Shown here piece after piece: positions 38,350 through 47,247 of a DNA stretch of 64,000 nucleotides. Each line of letters opens with the position of its first letter. Position 1 is the first letter of the stretch. The notes under the pieces are model-generated. The model worked only from the letters and a program-made list of their open reading frames with translations, had not been told where the DNA came from and did no database searches. Both the position numbers and the translations under genes were made by a program. This stretch comes from CAZMVY01 sp964617875 (GTDB lineage: Bacteria; Planctomycetota; Phycisphaerae; UBA1845; PWPN01). The stretch lies in assembly GCA_964617875.1 (NCBI GenBank), contig CAZUAI010000011.1, positions 26,222-90,221 of the forward strand, given 5' to 3'.

Positions 38350-38691
38350 ATGCCGACATACGATTATGAGTGTGGCGCGTGCGGCCACACGTTCGAGCTG
38401 TTCCAGTCGATCACGGCCAAACCCGTGCGGAAATGCCCGTCCTGCGCCAAGCCGAGGGTGAAACGCCTCATCGGCACCGGCGGCGGCATTATCTTCCGCG
38501 GTTCCGGCTTCTACTGCACCGACTACCGCAGCGACAGCTACAAGTCCGCCGCCAAGGCCGAGACCGGCGGCGGGTCCGCCACGAAGTCCAACGGCGACGG
38601 CGCCAAGCCCGCCGGCGAAGCCGCGAAGACCTCGGAGTCGTCCTCGTCGCCGTCGTCCAAGAGCGACGGGGCCAGGAAGAAGGACAAGTAG
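38350..38691 (+). CDS. FmdB-family zinc ribbon protein
   Basis: 113 residues; the N-terminus MPTYDYECGACGHTFELFQS followed by KCPSCAKPRVKRLIG is the FmdB/putative regulatory zinc ribbon (two CxxC pairs), then IIFRGSGFYCTDYRS. The last 45 residues are a disordered Ser/Lys/Gly tail (TSESSSSPSSKSDGARKKDK). Such proteins are thought to act in regulation but no target is established. AAGGAG precedes the start, 20 bases after grpE. Confidence 0.88.
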   Translation: MPTYDYECGACGHTFELFQSITAKPVRKCPSCAKPRVKRLIGTGGGIIFRGSGFYCTDYRSDSYKSAAKAETGGGSATKSNGDGAKPAGEAAKTSESSSSPSSKSDGARKKDK

Positions 38692-38706
38692 CGCGGGCAA
38701 CAACCA

Positions 38707-38812
38707 TGCACCACGGGCATCTTCCCCGTGGCGCGTGGCATCGGCATCCTGCCGATGGAAGGCACTTGGGCCGGCGGGCCGGCCCCGCTATCATGCAGGA
38801 TGCCGGCTGAAG
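38707..38812. repeat. Cluster of palindromic GGCATC repeats
   Basis: Three adjacent inverted motifs: CCACGGG...CCCGTGG (38711-38731), CATCGGC-atcct-GCCGATG (38739-38757), and an inverted GCCGGCATCCTGC at about 38799-38811. The core GGCATC(C/T)T is shared with the copies in asnB and rsmJ and the one at 44096. They lie between fmdB-like and yacG. Confidence 0.65.
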
Positions 38813-38846
38813 GCGGACACGACACCGCGACCGGCCGATACCGCCC

Positions 38847-39050
38847 ATGCGTACCCTGATCTGCCCCACGTGCCGGAAGAGCGTTCGCTATGACGACCCC
38901 GCCGAGGTTCCCGATCGCCCCTTCTGCAGCGAGCGGTGCCGGCTCGTGGACCTGGGCAAGTGGTTCAGCGAGCAGTACCGCATTCTCACACCCGTGGAGC
39001 CCGGGACGCCCGGCGAAGCCAGGGACGAACCCGGACCTCCCGAAGGCTGA
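38847..39050 (+). CDS. yacG: DNA gyrase inhibitor YacG-like zinc protein
   Basis: 67 residues. The four zinc cysteines are in MRTLICPTCRKSV and RPFCSERCRLVDLGKWFSE, the YacG pattern C-x2-C-x17-C-x3-C, with the conserved RCRLVDLG(K/R)W. In E. coli YacG binds GyrB and inhibits gyrase. The tail after residue 47 is Pro/Gly-rich and poorly conserved. Confidence 0.9.
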   Translation: MRTLICPTCRKSVRYDDPAEVPDRPFCSERCRLVDLGKWFSEQYRILTPVEPGTPGEARDEPGPPEG

Positions 39051-39088
39051 GCGGCCGTTTCCCACCGCCCGAATACCCTGAACGGTCG

Positions 39089-39116
39089 TTGCCCCCTTGC
39101 GGTCTGAGGCTATAAT
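39089..39116 (+). promoter_or_regulatory. Sigma-70-type promoter for the 568-aa membrane protein
   Basis: TTGCCC at 39089-39094, a 16-base spacer and a perfect TATAAT at 39111-39116. The ATG at 39200 lies about 84 bases downstream. Confidence 0.6.
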
Positions 39117-39199
39117 GCTTGTCCATTCGCCGGCCCAGCGCGGTACGGGTCGGCACGGCGGGGCCCGGGCGGGCCTTGATCTTCGAATGGAGGAGTCCC

Positions 39200-40906
39200 A
39201 TGCCTGACGAGACTCAGGAGTTGCGCCGTATTCACTGGAACGAGTGTTTCGGGTTCATGCAGATCTTCCGTGCGTTTCGCCTGGCGATCCACCCGAGCAA
39301 GATCGTCCTTGCCCTGGCGGGCCTGTTGCTGACCCTGGCGGTCGGGGGCATCCTCGATGCGATCTGGTGCGCGGCGGGCCGATCCGTCATCCCCGGCGAG
39401 ATCGAGGCCGCCACCCAGCGCAAGAACCTGGACGCATGGCGCGAGGAGCAGATCCGTCAGGGACAAGCCACCCTGCGGGCGGTCCTCAAGGAGGCCGAGC
39501 CCCTCAAGGACGCGGTCCTCAAGGCGGAGGACGCCAAAATCAACATTGACAAGGTGGATGATTACTGGGAGGCCGTCGCCGACCTGCCCGGGAAGATCCG
39601 CGACCACTACGAGGATGCCGTCAAGCCGCACAAGGGCAAGGACAAGGCGGCGGAGAGGGCGGCCGTCCGTAACAGGCACGCCGCCGCCCTGGCCAGGCTC
39701 GAGGCGCTCGAACGCAAGGGGATCTTCGCGAGCCTGCTCTGGTACGAGCGGAACGCCGTACGGCAGGCGGTCGAGGGCGCCAGCACGCTGAACTTCACCG
39801 GCATGATGACCGATGTCGTGGGCGGCGACCGGACGGCCGCCGTCCAGGCCCTGGGCGATCCCGGACGCGCCGGGCCGGGCCTGATTCCCTCGGTCATTCT
39901 CATGGGGATGGGGGTCAAGTGGCTCGTCGGCGAGCACTGGTTCTTCGCCATCCTCTGCACGGCCCTGGTGCTGGCCATCTGGTCGTTTTTCGGGGGGGCG
40001 ATCTGCCGTATCGCCGCGCTGCACGCGGCACGCGACGAGAAGATCTCGGTGAAGCAGGCCTTCGGCTTCGCCCGCCAGAAGTTCCTCGGGTTCTTCGCCG
40101 CCCCGCTGATCCCGATCGCCCTCATCGTGTTCATCGGGGTCTTCCTGGTGATCGCCGGGCTGGTCGCCGCGATTCCCTACCTCGGCGAACTCGTGACGGG
40201 CGTGTTGTTCTTCCTGGTGCTCATCGGCGGGTTCGTGATGACCCTTGTGCTGGTCGGGGCCGTCGGCGGCGGCAGCCTGATGTGGCCCACGATCGCCGTG
40301 GAGGGCTCGGACAGCTTTGACGCGATCTCCCGCAGCTTCAGCTATGTGTACGCGAAGCCGTGGCGGTCGCTGTTCTACTTCCTCGTGGCGTCGGTCTACG
40401 GGGCGTTCTGCTTCCTGTTCGTGCGGCTGTTTGTGCTGCTCATGCTGAAGCTCTCGCGGATCTTCGTCGGGATCGGCCTGGCGGGCACCAGCCGACCGGC
40501 CGTCGGCGACGGCGCGAGCAAACTGGACGTGATGTGGCGCCCGCCGACCTTTGAAAGCCTCATGCCCGCGTGGGTCTCTCTCGGGGCCGAGGGTCTGGAC
40601 GTCTGGGGCGGGTTCCTGATCTACCTCTGGGTCTCGCTGGCCGTGCTGTCGGTCTATGCGTTCCTGATCTCGTTCTGTTTCAGCGGAAGCACGCTGATCT
40701 ACGGCCTGCTGCGGCGCGAGGTGGACGCGACCGACCTGGAGGAGGTCTACGTCGAGGAGACGGAGGACGAGGCGTCCAACCTGTCCGCCGAACCGGCGCC
40801 GGCCGCAACGCCGCCGCCGGCCGCCCCGGCTCCGCCGGCGCCGTCCAGCGAGCCTCCGTCCGAGGCCGGCGGCCCCGCGCCGACGCCGCCACCCGCGGAC
40901 AACTGA
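39200..40906 (+). CDS. Multi-span membrane protein, unassigned
   Basis: 568 residues from ATG 39200 (GGAGGAG upstream). One membrane helix at about 33-55 (IVLALAGLLLTLAVGGILDA) is followed by a charged, helical extramembrane segment of about 150 residues rich in Lys, Glu and Ala (EQIRQGQATLRAVLKEAEPL). Six or so further helices follow (WFFAILCTALVLAIWSFFGG; FIGVFLVIAGLVAAIPYLGE; FFLVLIGGFVMTLVLVGAVG). The tail is Pro/Ala-rich. No family recognised; the layout with long hydrophobic blocks and a GGGSLMWPTIAVEGSDSFDA segment recurs in Planctomycete membrane proteins of unknown role. Followed by a strong terminator. Confidence 0.8.
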   Translation: MPDETQELRRIHWNECFGFMQIFRAFRLAIHPSKIVLALAGLLLTLAVGGILDAIWCAAGRSVIPGEIEAATQRKNLDAWREEQIRQGQATLRAVLKEAEPLKDAVLKAEDAKINIDKVDDYWEAVADLPGKIRDHYEDAVKPHKGKDKAAERAAVRNRHAAALARLEALERKGIFASLLWYERNAVRQAVEGASTLNFTGMMTDVVGGDRTAAVQALGDPGRAGPGLIPSVILMGMGVKWLVGEHWFFAILCTALVLAIWSFFGGAICRIAALHAARDEKISVKQAFGFARQKFLGFFAAPLIPIALIVFIGVFLVIAGLVAAIPYLGELVTGVLFFLVLIGGFVMTLVLVGAVGGGSLMWPTIAVEGSDSFDAISRSFSYVYAKPWRSLFYFLVASVYGAFCFLFVRLFVLLMLKLSRIFVGIGLAGTSRPAVGDGASKLDVMWRPPTFESLMPAWVSLGAEGLDVWGGFLIYLWVSLAVLSVYAFLISFCFSGSTLIYGLLRREVDATDLEEVYVEETEDEASNLSAEPAPAATPPPAAPAPPAPSSEPPSEAGGPAPTPPPADN

Positions 40907-40957
40907 TCGCGCGGCGGTCCCGCGAGCGGGCTTGCCGAAACAACACGCAACCATGCC

Positions 40958-41001
40958 CCGGCCTCGGGTACGTTCGCAGCCCCCGAGGCCGGTTTCTCTT
41001 T
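40958..41001 (+). terminator. Intrinsic terminator after the 568-aa membrane protein
   Basis: A perfect 11-bp stem, CCGGCCTCGGG with CCCGAGGCCGG, has a 13-base loop and is followed by TTTCTCTTT. Confidence 0.85.
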
Positions 41002-41028
41002 GACTTTGCCGAGGGAACCCGCTTGAAT
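41000..41028 (+). promoter_or_regulatory. Promoter for tRNA-Pro
   Basis: TTGACT at 41000-41005, a 17-base spacer and TTGAAT at 41023-41028, about 32 bases before the tRNA. The -35 box overlaps the T tract of the preceding terminator. Confidence 0.55.
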
Positions 41029-41059
41029 GGACGCCAGGGTGGGGCGGTATGTCTTCATC

Positions 41060-41134
41060 CGGGGCGTAGCTCAGCCTGGCTAGAGCGCGTGGTTTGGGTC
41101 CACGAGGTCGCAGGTTCAAATCCTGTCGCCCCGA
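41060..41134 (+). tRNA. tRNA-Pro (anticodon TGG)
   Basis: 75 bases folding as a complete cloverleaf: acceptor CGGGGCG with CGCCCCG, D-stem GCTC/GAGC, anticodon stem CGTGG/CCACG around loop TTTGGGT (anticodon TGG at 41095-41097), variable AGGTC, T-stem GCAGG/CCTGT with loop TTCAAAT, discriminator A. The CCA end is not encoded. It reads CCA and, by wobble, other proline codons. Confidence 0.97.
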
Positions 41135-41222
41135 TTGCCAGAAGGGGGAAAGCGGTCTCAAAGTCGCGTGTCTGGCCGCATCACGCCCGATCGCGCAGGA
41201 CGGGTGGACGAGGCACGGCGGA

Positions 41223-42128
41223 TTACCGCGCGCCCTGGTGGCGGAGGTGGATCACGCGGTCGTGAGGGTCCGTGGGGTCGCGGTAGGTGCCGGCGTGGAC
41301 GAACCGGCCCTGTGCCGTGAAGATGCCGACGACCGCATCGCGCTGGCCAGCGCCGACCTCGACGAGGATCTCGCCGCCGTAGCGCAGTCGGCCCTCGTAT
41401 CCGGTTGCCAGGCGACGGTAGAAGGCGAGGCCGTCAGCCCCGCCGTCGAGGGCGATGCGCGGCTCGTAATCGCGGACGTTGCGGGGGAGCGTATCGCATT
41501 CGGCGGCGGCGATGTAGGGCGGGTTCGACACGATCAGATCAAAACCGCCCGGCGGCACGTCCTCGGCGGCCAGATCCAGCCAGTCGGCCATGCAGAACCG
41601 GATGCGGGCGGCCAGTCCGTGCCGCTCGGCGTTACGGCGGGCGACGTCGATCGCGGCGGCCGAGATGTCGGCGGCCGTCACCGCGGCGGTCGGCACGTAC
41701 CTGGCGATGCTGATCGCGATGCAGCCGCTGCCGGTGCCGAGGTCGAGGATCCTGGCGGGCGTGTCGGGCCGCGCGCGGCACAGGTCGATCGTCTTCTGGA
41801 CGAGCGTTTCGGTCTCGGGGCGGGGGATGAGCACGTCGGGCGTGACCTCGAACTCGAGGGAGTAGAACTCCTTGCGCCCGATAAGGCAGGCGACGGGGGC
41901 GTGCTCGGCGGCCTTCTGCACGAGGGCGCGGAGCGCCGCGAGCTGGTCCGGCGAGGCGGCAACGTCGAAGCGCGTGTACAGTTCGATCTTCCGGCAGCCG
42001 AAGGCGTGGGCAATGAGCAGCTCGGCGGCAAGGCGTGGCTGGTCGATCCCGTGCCGGGTCAGCCAGCCGGTGGTCCACTGAAGCAGGCGCCCGATCGTCC
42101 ACGTCTCCTGAGTCGTGTCCTGGGCCAT
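41223..42128 (-). CDS. prmC: Release factor glutamine methyltransferase
   Basis: 301 residues from ATG 42128. The N-terminal helical domain (LAAELLIAHAFGCRKIELYT) is followed by VLIPRPETETLVQ, SAM-binding ILDLGTGSGCIAISIA and the catalytic NPPY (DLIVSNPPYIAAAECD), then ALDGGADGLAFYR. PrmC (HemK) methylates the Gln of the GGQ motif in peptide chain release factors. The usual partner prfA is not adjacent here. Cytoplasmic. Confidence 0.95.
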   Translation of the reverse strand: MAQDTTQETWTIGRLLQWTTGWLTRHGIDQPRLAAELLIAHAFGCRKIELYTRFDVAASPDQLAALRALVQKAAEHAPVACLIGRKEFYSLEFEVTPDVLIPRPETETLVQKTIDLCRARPDTPARILDLGTGSGCIAISIARYVPTAAVTAADISAAAIDVARRNAERHGLAARIRFCMADWLDLAAEDVPPGGFDLIVSNPPYIAAAECDTLPRNVRDYEPRIALDGGADGLAFYRRLATGYEGRLRYGGEILVEVGAGQRDAVVGIFTAQGRFVHAGTYRDPTDPHDRVIHLRHQGAR

Positions 42129-42355
42129 GCGGCGACTATACCGGGAGCCGGGCGTCGAGGCGAGTGCGGCGGCAGCGCGAAAGGTCTCCTGTATTGCGTG
42201 TCGTCGGGCTCCGGCGGAAACGGCATCCGGAACAAGCCGGAGGGGGGGGTCACCGGCGCGAACCGAAGGATCTTGTCTCAAGGCTGCGCGGGATCGCCCC
42301 CGCATTCCTGGCCCCGGATGCCGCTCTGCGAGCTGCCGCAGCGATACAAGACAGG

Positions 42356-44065
42356 CTACAGCGTAAACCCGTAGATGAGGAGCGTGGTCGCTCCGTCGGG
42401 GCGGCGGATCTCGTGGATGGGCTCCTGCTTCAGGTTGAGCTGGCCGGGGCGGAGGATGAAGACGACGCGCTGGGGGAGCCCGTCTTGTTTGAGGGATTCC
42501 ACGGTCCTGTCCACTTCCTCCGGCAGGTAGGCGAAGCGCATCTTCCCGTACTGGATCACGGTGTCCCAGCCGTCCAGCGGGAGGTCGAGCTTCTTGTCGC
42601 GAAACCATTGCTCCGGTTCGTAGCCCAGCGCGACCAGCGTGACGATGTACGGCATGTTCAGCTCGCTGATCGTGCAGAATACGATATCCGTGTCGTCAAA
42701 CCGCGGGCGGAGCCACTCGCACGCCTGCACCAGGTCGGTCTGAAACTGGTGGTAGGTCTTCGGATCTCGTGCGTATTCGCCGAAGTAGCGGTGGAGGCAG
42801 TGACCATTCAGTCCCGCGGCCGCAAGGGCCGCGCACGCGGCAAAGGCCCACGAAGCGGTGCGGTTCCGGTTCGAGAGCCAGCCCCAGCCGGCCGTCACGC
42901 CGACGGCGGCGAGCAGAATCAGGCCCGTCAGCCCCGGCGCACTCCGCAGCGCGTGCATGCTCATGTGCCTGGCCAGGCAGTCCCCCGCCGGGTACGCAAC
43001 AAGCCAGACGAGGAGCAGCCGCGCGGCCCGCGATCCGGGCGCCCCCCGCAGGCATGCCGCCGCGCCGAGCAGCATCAGCGGCAGCATGTGCCAGCGAAAC
43101 ATCCCGCCTTCGGGCGGCGACTGCGCCTCGTAGTGGTCGCCGCGAAGAAACAGGAAGTCCATGCCGTAGTGGGCGGCATAGCGGGAGACCACTTTGCCCA
43201 CCCTGGTGCCGAGCGAATCCGACTTCCCCCAGAGTCGCATCATGGCATGGCGCTTGGCGACCGCCTGCGGCTCGGCAACGTGCGCCCACGCCAGCGGCGC
43301 CAGGGCAATGGCCGCGCCGGCGGCGAAGGCGAGAATCGCCCCGCGGCTGCGGAAATTGGTGAGCCGGGCCTTCCAGGTCCGCCACGCCGTCGCGACGACG
43401 AGGAACAGGAAGAGGGGCAGGAAGAGCCGGACGGCGGGATAGCCGTAGCAGGCGACGCCCAACACGAATCCCGCGATCGCCGCCGGCCACGGCCGGGGGC
43501 GGCGGTGCGGGTCGTCGTCGAGCGGGAGGTCGGCCCAGAGCATTGCCGCGAGCGGGGCCAGCACCAGCAGGGGGCAGAGCGTCGATTCGTGGCCCCAGCG
43601 GCTCTGCTGCACGTGCCAGGGCTCGATGGCCATCATCGCCGCGGCGACGAGCCCCGTCGGCCGGCCGAACAGCCGGCTGCCGACGACGTACATCAGCAGC
43701 ACCGCCGCGACGCCGGCGACGGCCCCCGGCAGGCGCGTGGTCTCGATGTTCAGCCCGCCGATCGCCTGAAACGGGAGCATCACGTAGAGGAAGAGCGTGC
43801 TGCGGTTCTCGCCGAGGCACCGGCTGTAGACGATCGGCCACGCTGCGCCGGTCTGGTCGCGCCCCGTCCGGAACAGGCACCAGGCGTTCCAGGCATTGGC
43901 GGCCTCGTCCTGGTTGAGGCCCGGCGGCGCCGTTCGCAGGCCGATCAGCCGAAGCCCGCCCGCCACCAGCAGGATCACAACCAGCCACGCCGCCGGCCGG
44001 CGCCGGATCGGCGCATGCTGCGGAGGTGCCGCATCGGAGGCTATAGAAGCGTCGCCTGGTGCCAT
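42356..44065 (-). CDS. GT-C glycosyltransferase (ArnT/PMT-like), membrane-bound
   Basis: 570 residues from ATG 44065; a longer frame to 44143 would translate a palindromic repeat and is rejected. About a dozen membrane helices, starting AAWLVVILLVAGGLRLIGLR and followed by the first outer loop PPGLNQDEAANAWNAW, whose Asp-Glu pair is the expected catalytic acid site of GT39/GT83 enzymes. Such proteins move sugars from polyprenyl-phosphate carriers to lipid or protein acceptors at the outer face of the membrane. A soluble C-terminal part (ACEWLRPRFDDTDIVFCTIS) follows. Acceptor unknown. Confidence 0.85.
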   Translation of the reverse strand: MAPGDASIASDAAPPQHAPIRRRPAAWLVVILLVAGGLRLIGLRTAPPGLNQDEAANAWNAWCLFRTGRDQTGAAWPIVYSRCLGENRSTLFLYVMLPFQAIGGLNIETTRLPGAVAGVAAVLLMYVVGSRLFGRPTGLVAAAMMAIEPWHVQQSRWGHESTLCPLLVLAPLAAMLWADLPLDDDPHRRPRPWPAAIAGFVLGVACYGYPAVRLFLPLFLFLVVATAWRTWKARLTNFRSRGAILAFAAGAAIALAPLAWAHVAEPQAVAKRHAMMRLWGKSDSLGTRVGKVVSRYAAHYGMDFLFLRGDHYEAQSPPEGGMFRWHMLPLMLLGAAACLRGAPGSRAARLLLVWLVAYPAGDCLARHMSMHALRSAPGLTGLILLAAVGVTAGWGWLSNRNRTASWAFAACAALAAAGLNGHCLHRYFGEYARDPKTYHQFQTDLVQACEWLRPRFDDTDIVFCTISELNMPYIVTLVALGYEPEQWFRDKKLDLPLDGWDTVIQYGKMRFAYLPEEVDRTVESLKQDGLPQRVVFILRPGQLNLKQEPIHEIRRPDGATTLLIYGFTL

Positions 44066-44095
44066 CGCCTGAGGGCCTGCGCCGGTGAACCTCGC

Positions 44096-44148
44096 GTCAC
44101 GGGCTTCCCGCCCGTGACTCCACGGACACGATGCCCGTGCCACGACCT
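44096..44148. repeat. Palindromic repeat upstream of the GT-C gene
   Basis: A perfect 9-bp hairpin GTCACGGGC-ttccc-GCCCGTGAC at 44096-44118 is followed by GATGCCCGTGCCACG, which inverted reads GTGGCACGGGCATC and matches the GGCATC family seen at 8939, 29873 and 38711. Confidence 0.7.
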
Positions 44149-44255
44149 ACGGAACAGGCTCCAAGCGTATGGCGTGGTGCGGCCCTCGTCAAAGCTCGCG
44201 GCCTCCCGACGCTCCCCGGATTGTCGCGGTGGGACGGCTTTCGTATCATCGCGCC

Positions 44256-46205
44256 ATGGCGATCGTCTCGCTTCAGGGCGTTCACGTGGGCTTCGGCCCG
44301 CACGTCGTGCTCCACGACCTCGACTGGTTCATTCACCGGGGCGAGAAGGTCGGCCTCGTCGGCGCGAACGGCTCGGGCAAGACGACGCTCTTCCGGCTGA
44401 TCCTGGGCGAGATGCCGCCGGGCATGGGCACGGTGACGCGGTCCCGCGGGCTGCAGATCGCCCACCTGCCGCAGGAGCCGACGCTCATCTCGTCCAACAC
44501 GCTCTTCGAGGAGGTGAGCCGCACGTTCGACAACCTCCGCGCGCTCGAGGGGCGCGTCGCCGACGTCGCCCAGCAGATCGCCGACAACCACGACAACCCG
44601 GACCTGCTGCCGGACCTGATGGAGGAGTACGACGAGCTGCACCACCGGCTCGAGGCCGCGGGCGGCTACAAGTACGAGACGTACGTCAACGAGGTCCTCG
44701 GCGGGCTGGGGTTCACGCCGGCCGACTACGACCTGCCGATCTCCGCGCTGTCGGGCGGGCAGAAGTGCCGCGCGGCCCTGGCCAAGCTCCTGCTCCAGGA
44801 GGCCGACCTGCTCCTGCTCGACGAACCGACGAACCACCTCGACATCGAGGCCACGCGGTTCCTCGAGAAGTTCCTCGCCGGATACCACGGCGCCGCCGTC
44901 ATCGTCTCGCACGACCGCTACCTGCTCGACCGCGTCGTGGACAAGATCGCCGACCTCGACGAGCAGCGGATCACCATCTACCCCTGCGCCTACTCCGACT
45001 ACGCCGAGAGCAAGCGGATCCGGCAGGAGACCGCCCGGCGCGAATACCAGAAGCAGCACGAGTGGCTCCAGCACCAGCGCGAGTACGCCGAGCGCGTGAA
45101 GGCCGACAAGTCCCGCGCGAAGCAGGCCCGCGGCCGGATGCTCTACCTCGACCGCATGGAGCGCGACGGCAGGGTGATCGACAAGCCCAGGCACGCACGG
45201 CGGAAAATGGCCCTCGACTTCGCGCCGCCGCAGCGGGCGGGCGACATGGTGCTGCGGTGCGAGGGGCTGCGGAAAGCGTACGGCGACGTCGTCCTGTTCG
45301 ACAACTTCAACCTCGAGATCTACCGCGGGGCCAAGATCGGGATCGTCGGCCCGAACGGCGTCGGAAAGAGCACGCTGATCAAGATGGCGATGGGGCGGGT
45401 GCCGTGCGATGCCGGCGAGGTCCGGCTGTTCGAGGGCCTGGCGGTCGGCTACTACGATCAGGAGCACGCCGACCTGAACCTCGAACACCGCGTCATCGAC
45501 GAGATCCAGCCGCGCCGCACGATGGCCGAGGAGAGCGAGATCCGCTCGTACCTCGCGAAGTTCCTGTTTCGCGGCGAGGACGTGTACAAGCGGGTCGGCG
45601 ATCTGTCCGGCGGCGAACAGAGCCGCGTGACGCTGGCGAAGCTCGTGCGGTCGAACCCGCAGGTACTGATCCTCGACGAGCCGACGAACCACCTCGACAT
45701 CCCCGGCAAGGAAGCGCTTGAGGAGGCGCTCATCGCCTACGAGGGGGCGATCCTGCTGGTGAGCCACGACCGGTACTTCCTCGACCGCGTGGTAAACCGG
45801 CTGCTCGTGCTGCCCGAGCGGGCCCGGTACGAGCTGGTCCCCGGCAACTGGAGCACGTACGAGCAGCGCCTCGCCGAGCGCGAGGCGGCCGAGCGCGCCG
45901 CGGCCGGGGCGGCGAAGGCGCAGCAGGGCCATCGTGGCCCCAGGCGGCGCGGTCCGAAGGGCAGGTCCACGGCGGACGACGGCGGCGACGAATCGGCGTA
46001 CGCCTCGTGGTCGCTGCAGAAGCTCGAAGACGCGATCATCGAGCGCGAGGAAAAACTCACGGCAACGGAGCACCGGTTCGCCGACCCGAACGTCTACCGC
46101 GACGCCGACCGCGCCCGGGCGCTCCGCGCCGAGGCGGACGCCCTGCGGGCCGAACTCGCGGAGCTGAACGCGGAGTGGGAGGCAAGGGTGCAGGAAGGAG
46201 AATGA
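44256..46205 (+). CDS. ABC-F family ATPase (translation-type)
   Basis: 649 residues from ATG 44256. Two complete nucleotide-binding domains without membrane helices: first GANGSGKTTLFRLILGEM with LSGGQKCRAALAKLLL and LLDEPTNHLDIEATRFLEK; second GPNGVGKSTLIKMAMG with LSGGEQSRVTLAKLV and LILDEPTNHLDIPGKEALEE. The linker between them is charged and helical (KRIRQETARREYQKQHEWLQ), as in the P-site tRNA-interaction motif. The C-terminus is a coiled coil. ABC-F proteins act on ribosomes, relieving stalls or protecting from antibiotics; which one applies is not decidable here. Confidence 0.93.
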   Translation: MAIVSLQGVHVGFGPHVVLHDLDWFIHRGEKVGLVGANGSGKTTLFRLILGEMPPGMGTVTRSRGLQIAHLPQEPTLISSNTLFEEVSRTFDNLRALEGRVADVAQQIADNHDNPDLLPDLMEEYDELHHRLEAAGGYKYETYVNEVLGGLGFTPADYDLPISALSGGQKCRAALAKLLLQEADLLLLDEPTNHLDIEATRFLEKFLAGYHGAAVIVSHDRYLLDRVVDKIADLDEQRITIYPCAYSDYAESKRIRQETARREYQKQHEWLQHQREYAERVKADKSRAKQARGRMLYLDRMERDGRVIDKPRHARRKMALDFAPPQRAGDMVLRCEGLRKAYGDVVLFDNFNLEIYRGAKIGIVGPNGVGKSTLIKMAMGRVPCDAGEVRLFEGLAVGYYDQEHADLNLEHRVIDEIQPRRTMAEESEIRSYLAKFLFRGEDVYKRVGDLSGGEQSRVTLAKLVRSNPQVLILDEPTNHLDIPGKEALEEALIAYEGAILLVSHDRYFLDRVVNRLLVLPERARYELVPGNWSTYEQRLAEREAAERAAAGAAKAQQGHRGPRRRGPKGRSTADDGGDESAYASWSLQKLEDAIIEREEKLTATEHRFADPNVYRDADRARALRAEADALRAELAELNAEWEARVQEGE

Positions 46206-46236
46206 GCCCGGGCTGGCCGCGGTTGTGCGCGAACCT

Positions 46237-46256
46237 CCGCGTCCGCAGGGACGCGG
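46237..46256. terminator. Hairpin between convergent ABC-F and TlpA-like genes
   Basis: A perfect 8-bp stem, CCGCGTCC-gcag-GGACGCGG, lies in the 70-base gap between convergent genes. No T run on either side. Confidence 0.55.
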
Positions 46257-46275
46257 CCTCGCGGAACCGCCCGAC

Positions 46276-47247
46276 CTACTTCTTCTCCCCCGCGTCCTTC
46301 TCGTACCGGTCGAGCGTCTTCTTGAGTTCGCGCTTCATCCGCTCGTCCTTGCAGAGTTCGACGGCCTTCTTCTGCATCTTGATCGCCTCGGCCTTGTTGC
46401 CGGTGTCGAACAGGGCGCGGGCGTAGGTGTCGAGGACGTCGGGGTTCTTGTTCTCCGTGGCATCGCAGGCGGCCTTCGCGGCCTTCGTCGCCAGGTCCCG
46501 GTCGCGGGTCTTGATCCGCGGCGAGGTGAGGATGTTCCAGGCGAGGGCGCCGAGCACGTCGGGGCTCTTGGCGCCGAGCTTGACGATGGTGTCGCCGGTC
46601 TCTCTGGCCTTCTTCAGCAGCGGTTCCTTGTCCTTGTCCTGCTGCGTCCGGTCGATCTTCAGGATGAGTCCGAAGTACTCGTCAAGGAGCCGGCGGGCCT
46701 TGTCCGCGTTCTTGGCCGCCTCGAGGTCGAACTTGCCCGCGAGGATCTCCTCGATCACCTTGTCCATCGCCTCGTCCGGGTACCCGTGCCAGACGAACCT
46801 CCCGGCCTTGTCCACGAGGAAGGCGTACGGGATCCCGTCCACGCCGACCGCGTCGAGGTAAGCCTCCGCCGTCTGCCGATGGTTATCGACGGCGACGATG
46901 TAGCCCATCTTGTCGTCGTTCTGCTTGACGAACGGCCGGACGGCGGACACGCCCTGCTCGTCGATGCTCACGCCGACGACCACGAGCCCCTTGTCCTTGT
47001 GCTTCTTCTGCAGTTCGGTCAGGTGCGGGATCGCCGCGCGGCACGGCGGGCACCACGTCGCCCAGAACTCGATCAGGTAGACGTTCTTGCCCTTGCCGTC
47101 CTTGAAATCCACGGCTTTGCCCTTGACCCACTCGGCGATCTTCAGCGCCGGGGCGGGGTCGCCGATCTCCAACGCCCGAACCGATCCGACGGCGACAAGG
47201 CAGGCGGCCAGCACGGCGGCAGACGCACATCGCGATTTCAGCATCAT
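46276..47247 (-). CDS. TlpA-like secreted thioredoxin-fold protein
   Basis: 323 residues from ATG 47247, GGGGGAG upstream. Signal peptide MMLKSRCASAAVLAACLVAV, then a TlpA/ResA redoxin domain: IGDPAPALKIAEWVKG, active site EFWATWCPPCRAAIPHL, VVVGVSIDEQGVSAVRPFV, and the cis-Pro loop GIPYAFLVDKAGRFVWHG. Members reduce disulfides of exported proteins such as cytochrome c. The C-terminal 140 residues form a Lys/Ala-rich helical, TPR-like region (ALFDTGNKAEAIKMQKKAVE). Periplasmic. Confidence 0.9.
   Translation of the reverse strand: MMLKSRCASAAVLAACLVAVGSVRALEIGDPAPALKIAEWVKGKAVDFKDGKGKNVYLIEFWATWCPPCRAAIPHLTELQKKHKDKGLVVVGVSIDEQGVSAVRPFVKQNDDKMGYIVAVDNHRQTAEAYLDAVGVDGIPYAFLVDKAGRFVWHGYPDEAMDKVIEEILAGKFDLEAAKNADKARRLLDEYFGLILKIDRTQQDKDKEPLLKKARETGDTIVKLGAKSPDVLGALAWNILTSPRIKTRDRDLATKAAKAACDATENKNPDVLDTYARALFDTGNKAEAIKMQKKAVELCKDERMKRELKKTLDRYEKDAGEKK

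Noticed and set aside
38707..38812. CRISPR array
   Set aside because: The repeats are palindromes of varying sequence without constant length or spacers, and no cas genes are present.
44066..44143. 26 extra N-terminal residues of the GT-C protein
   Set aside because: The codons lie in the palindromic repeat and the residues do not resemble a signal or membrane segment.
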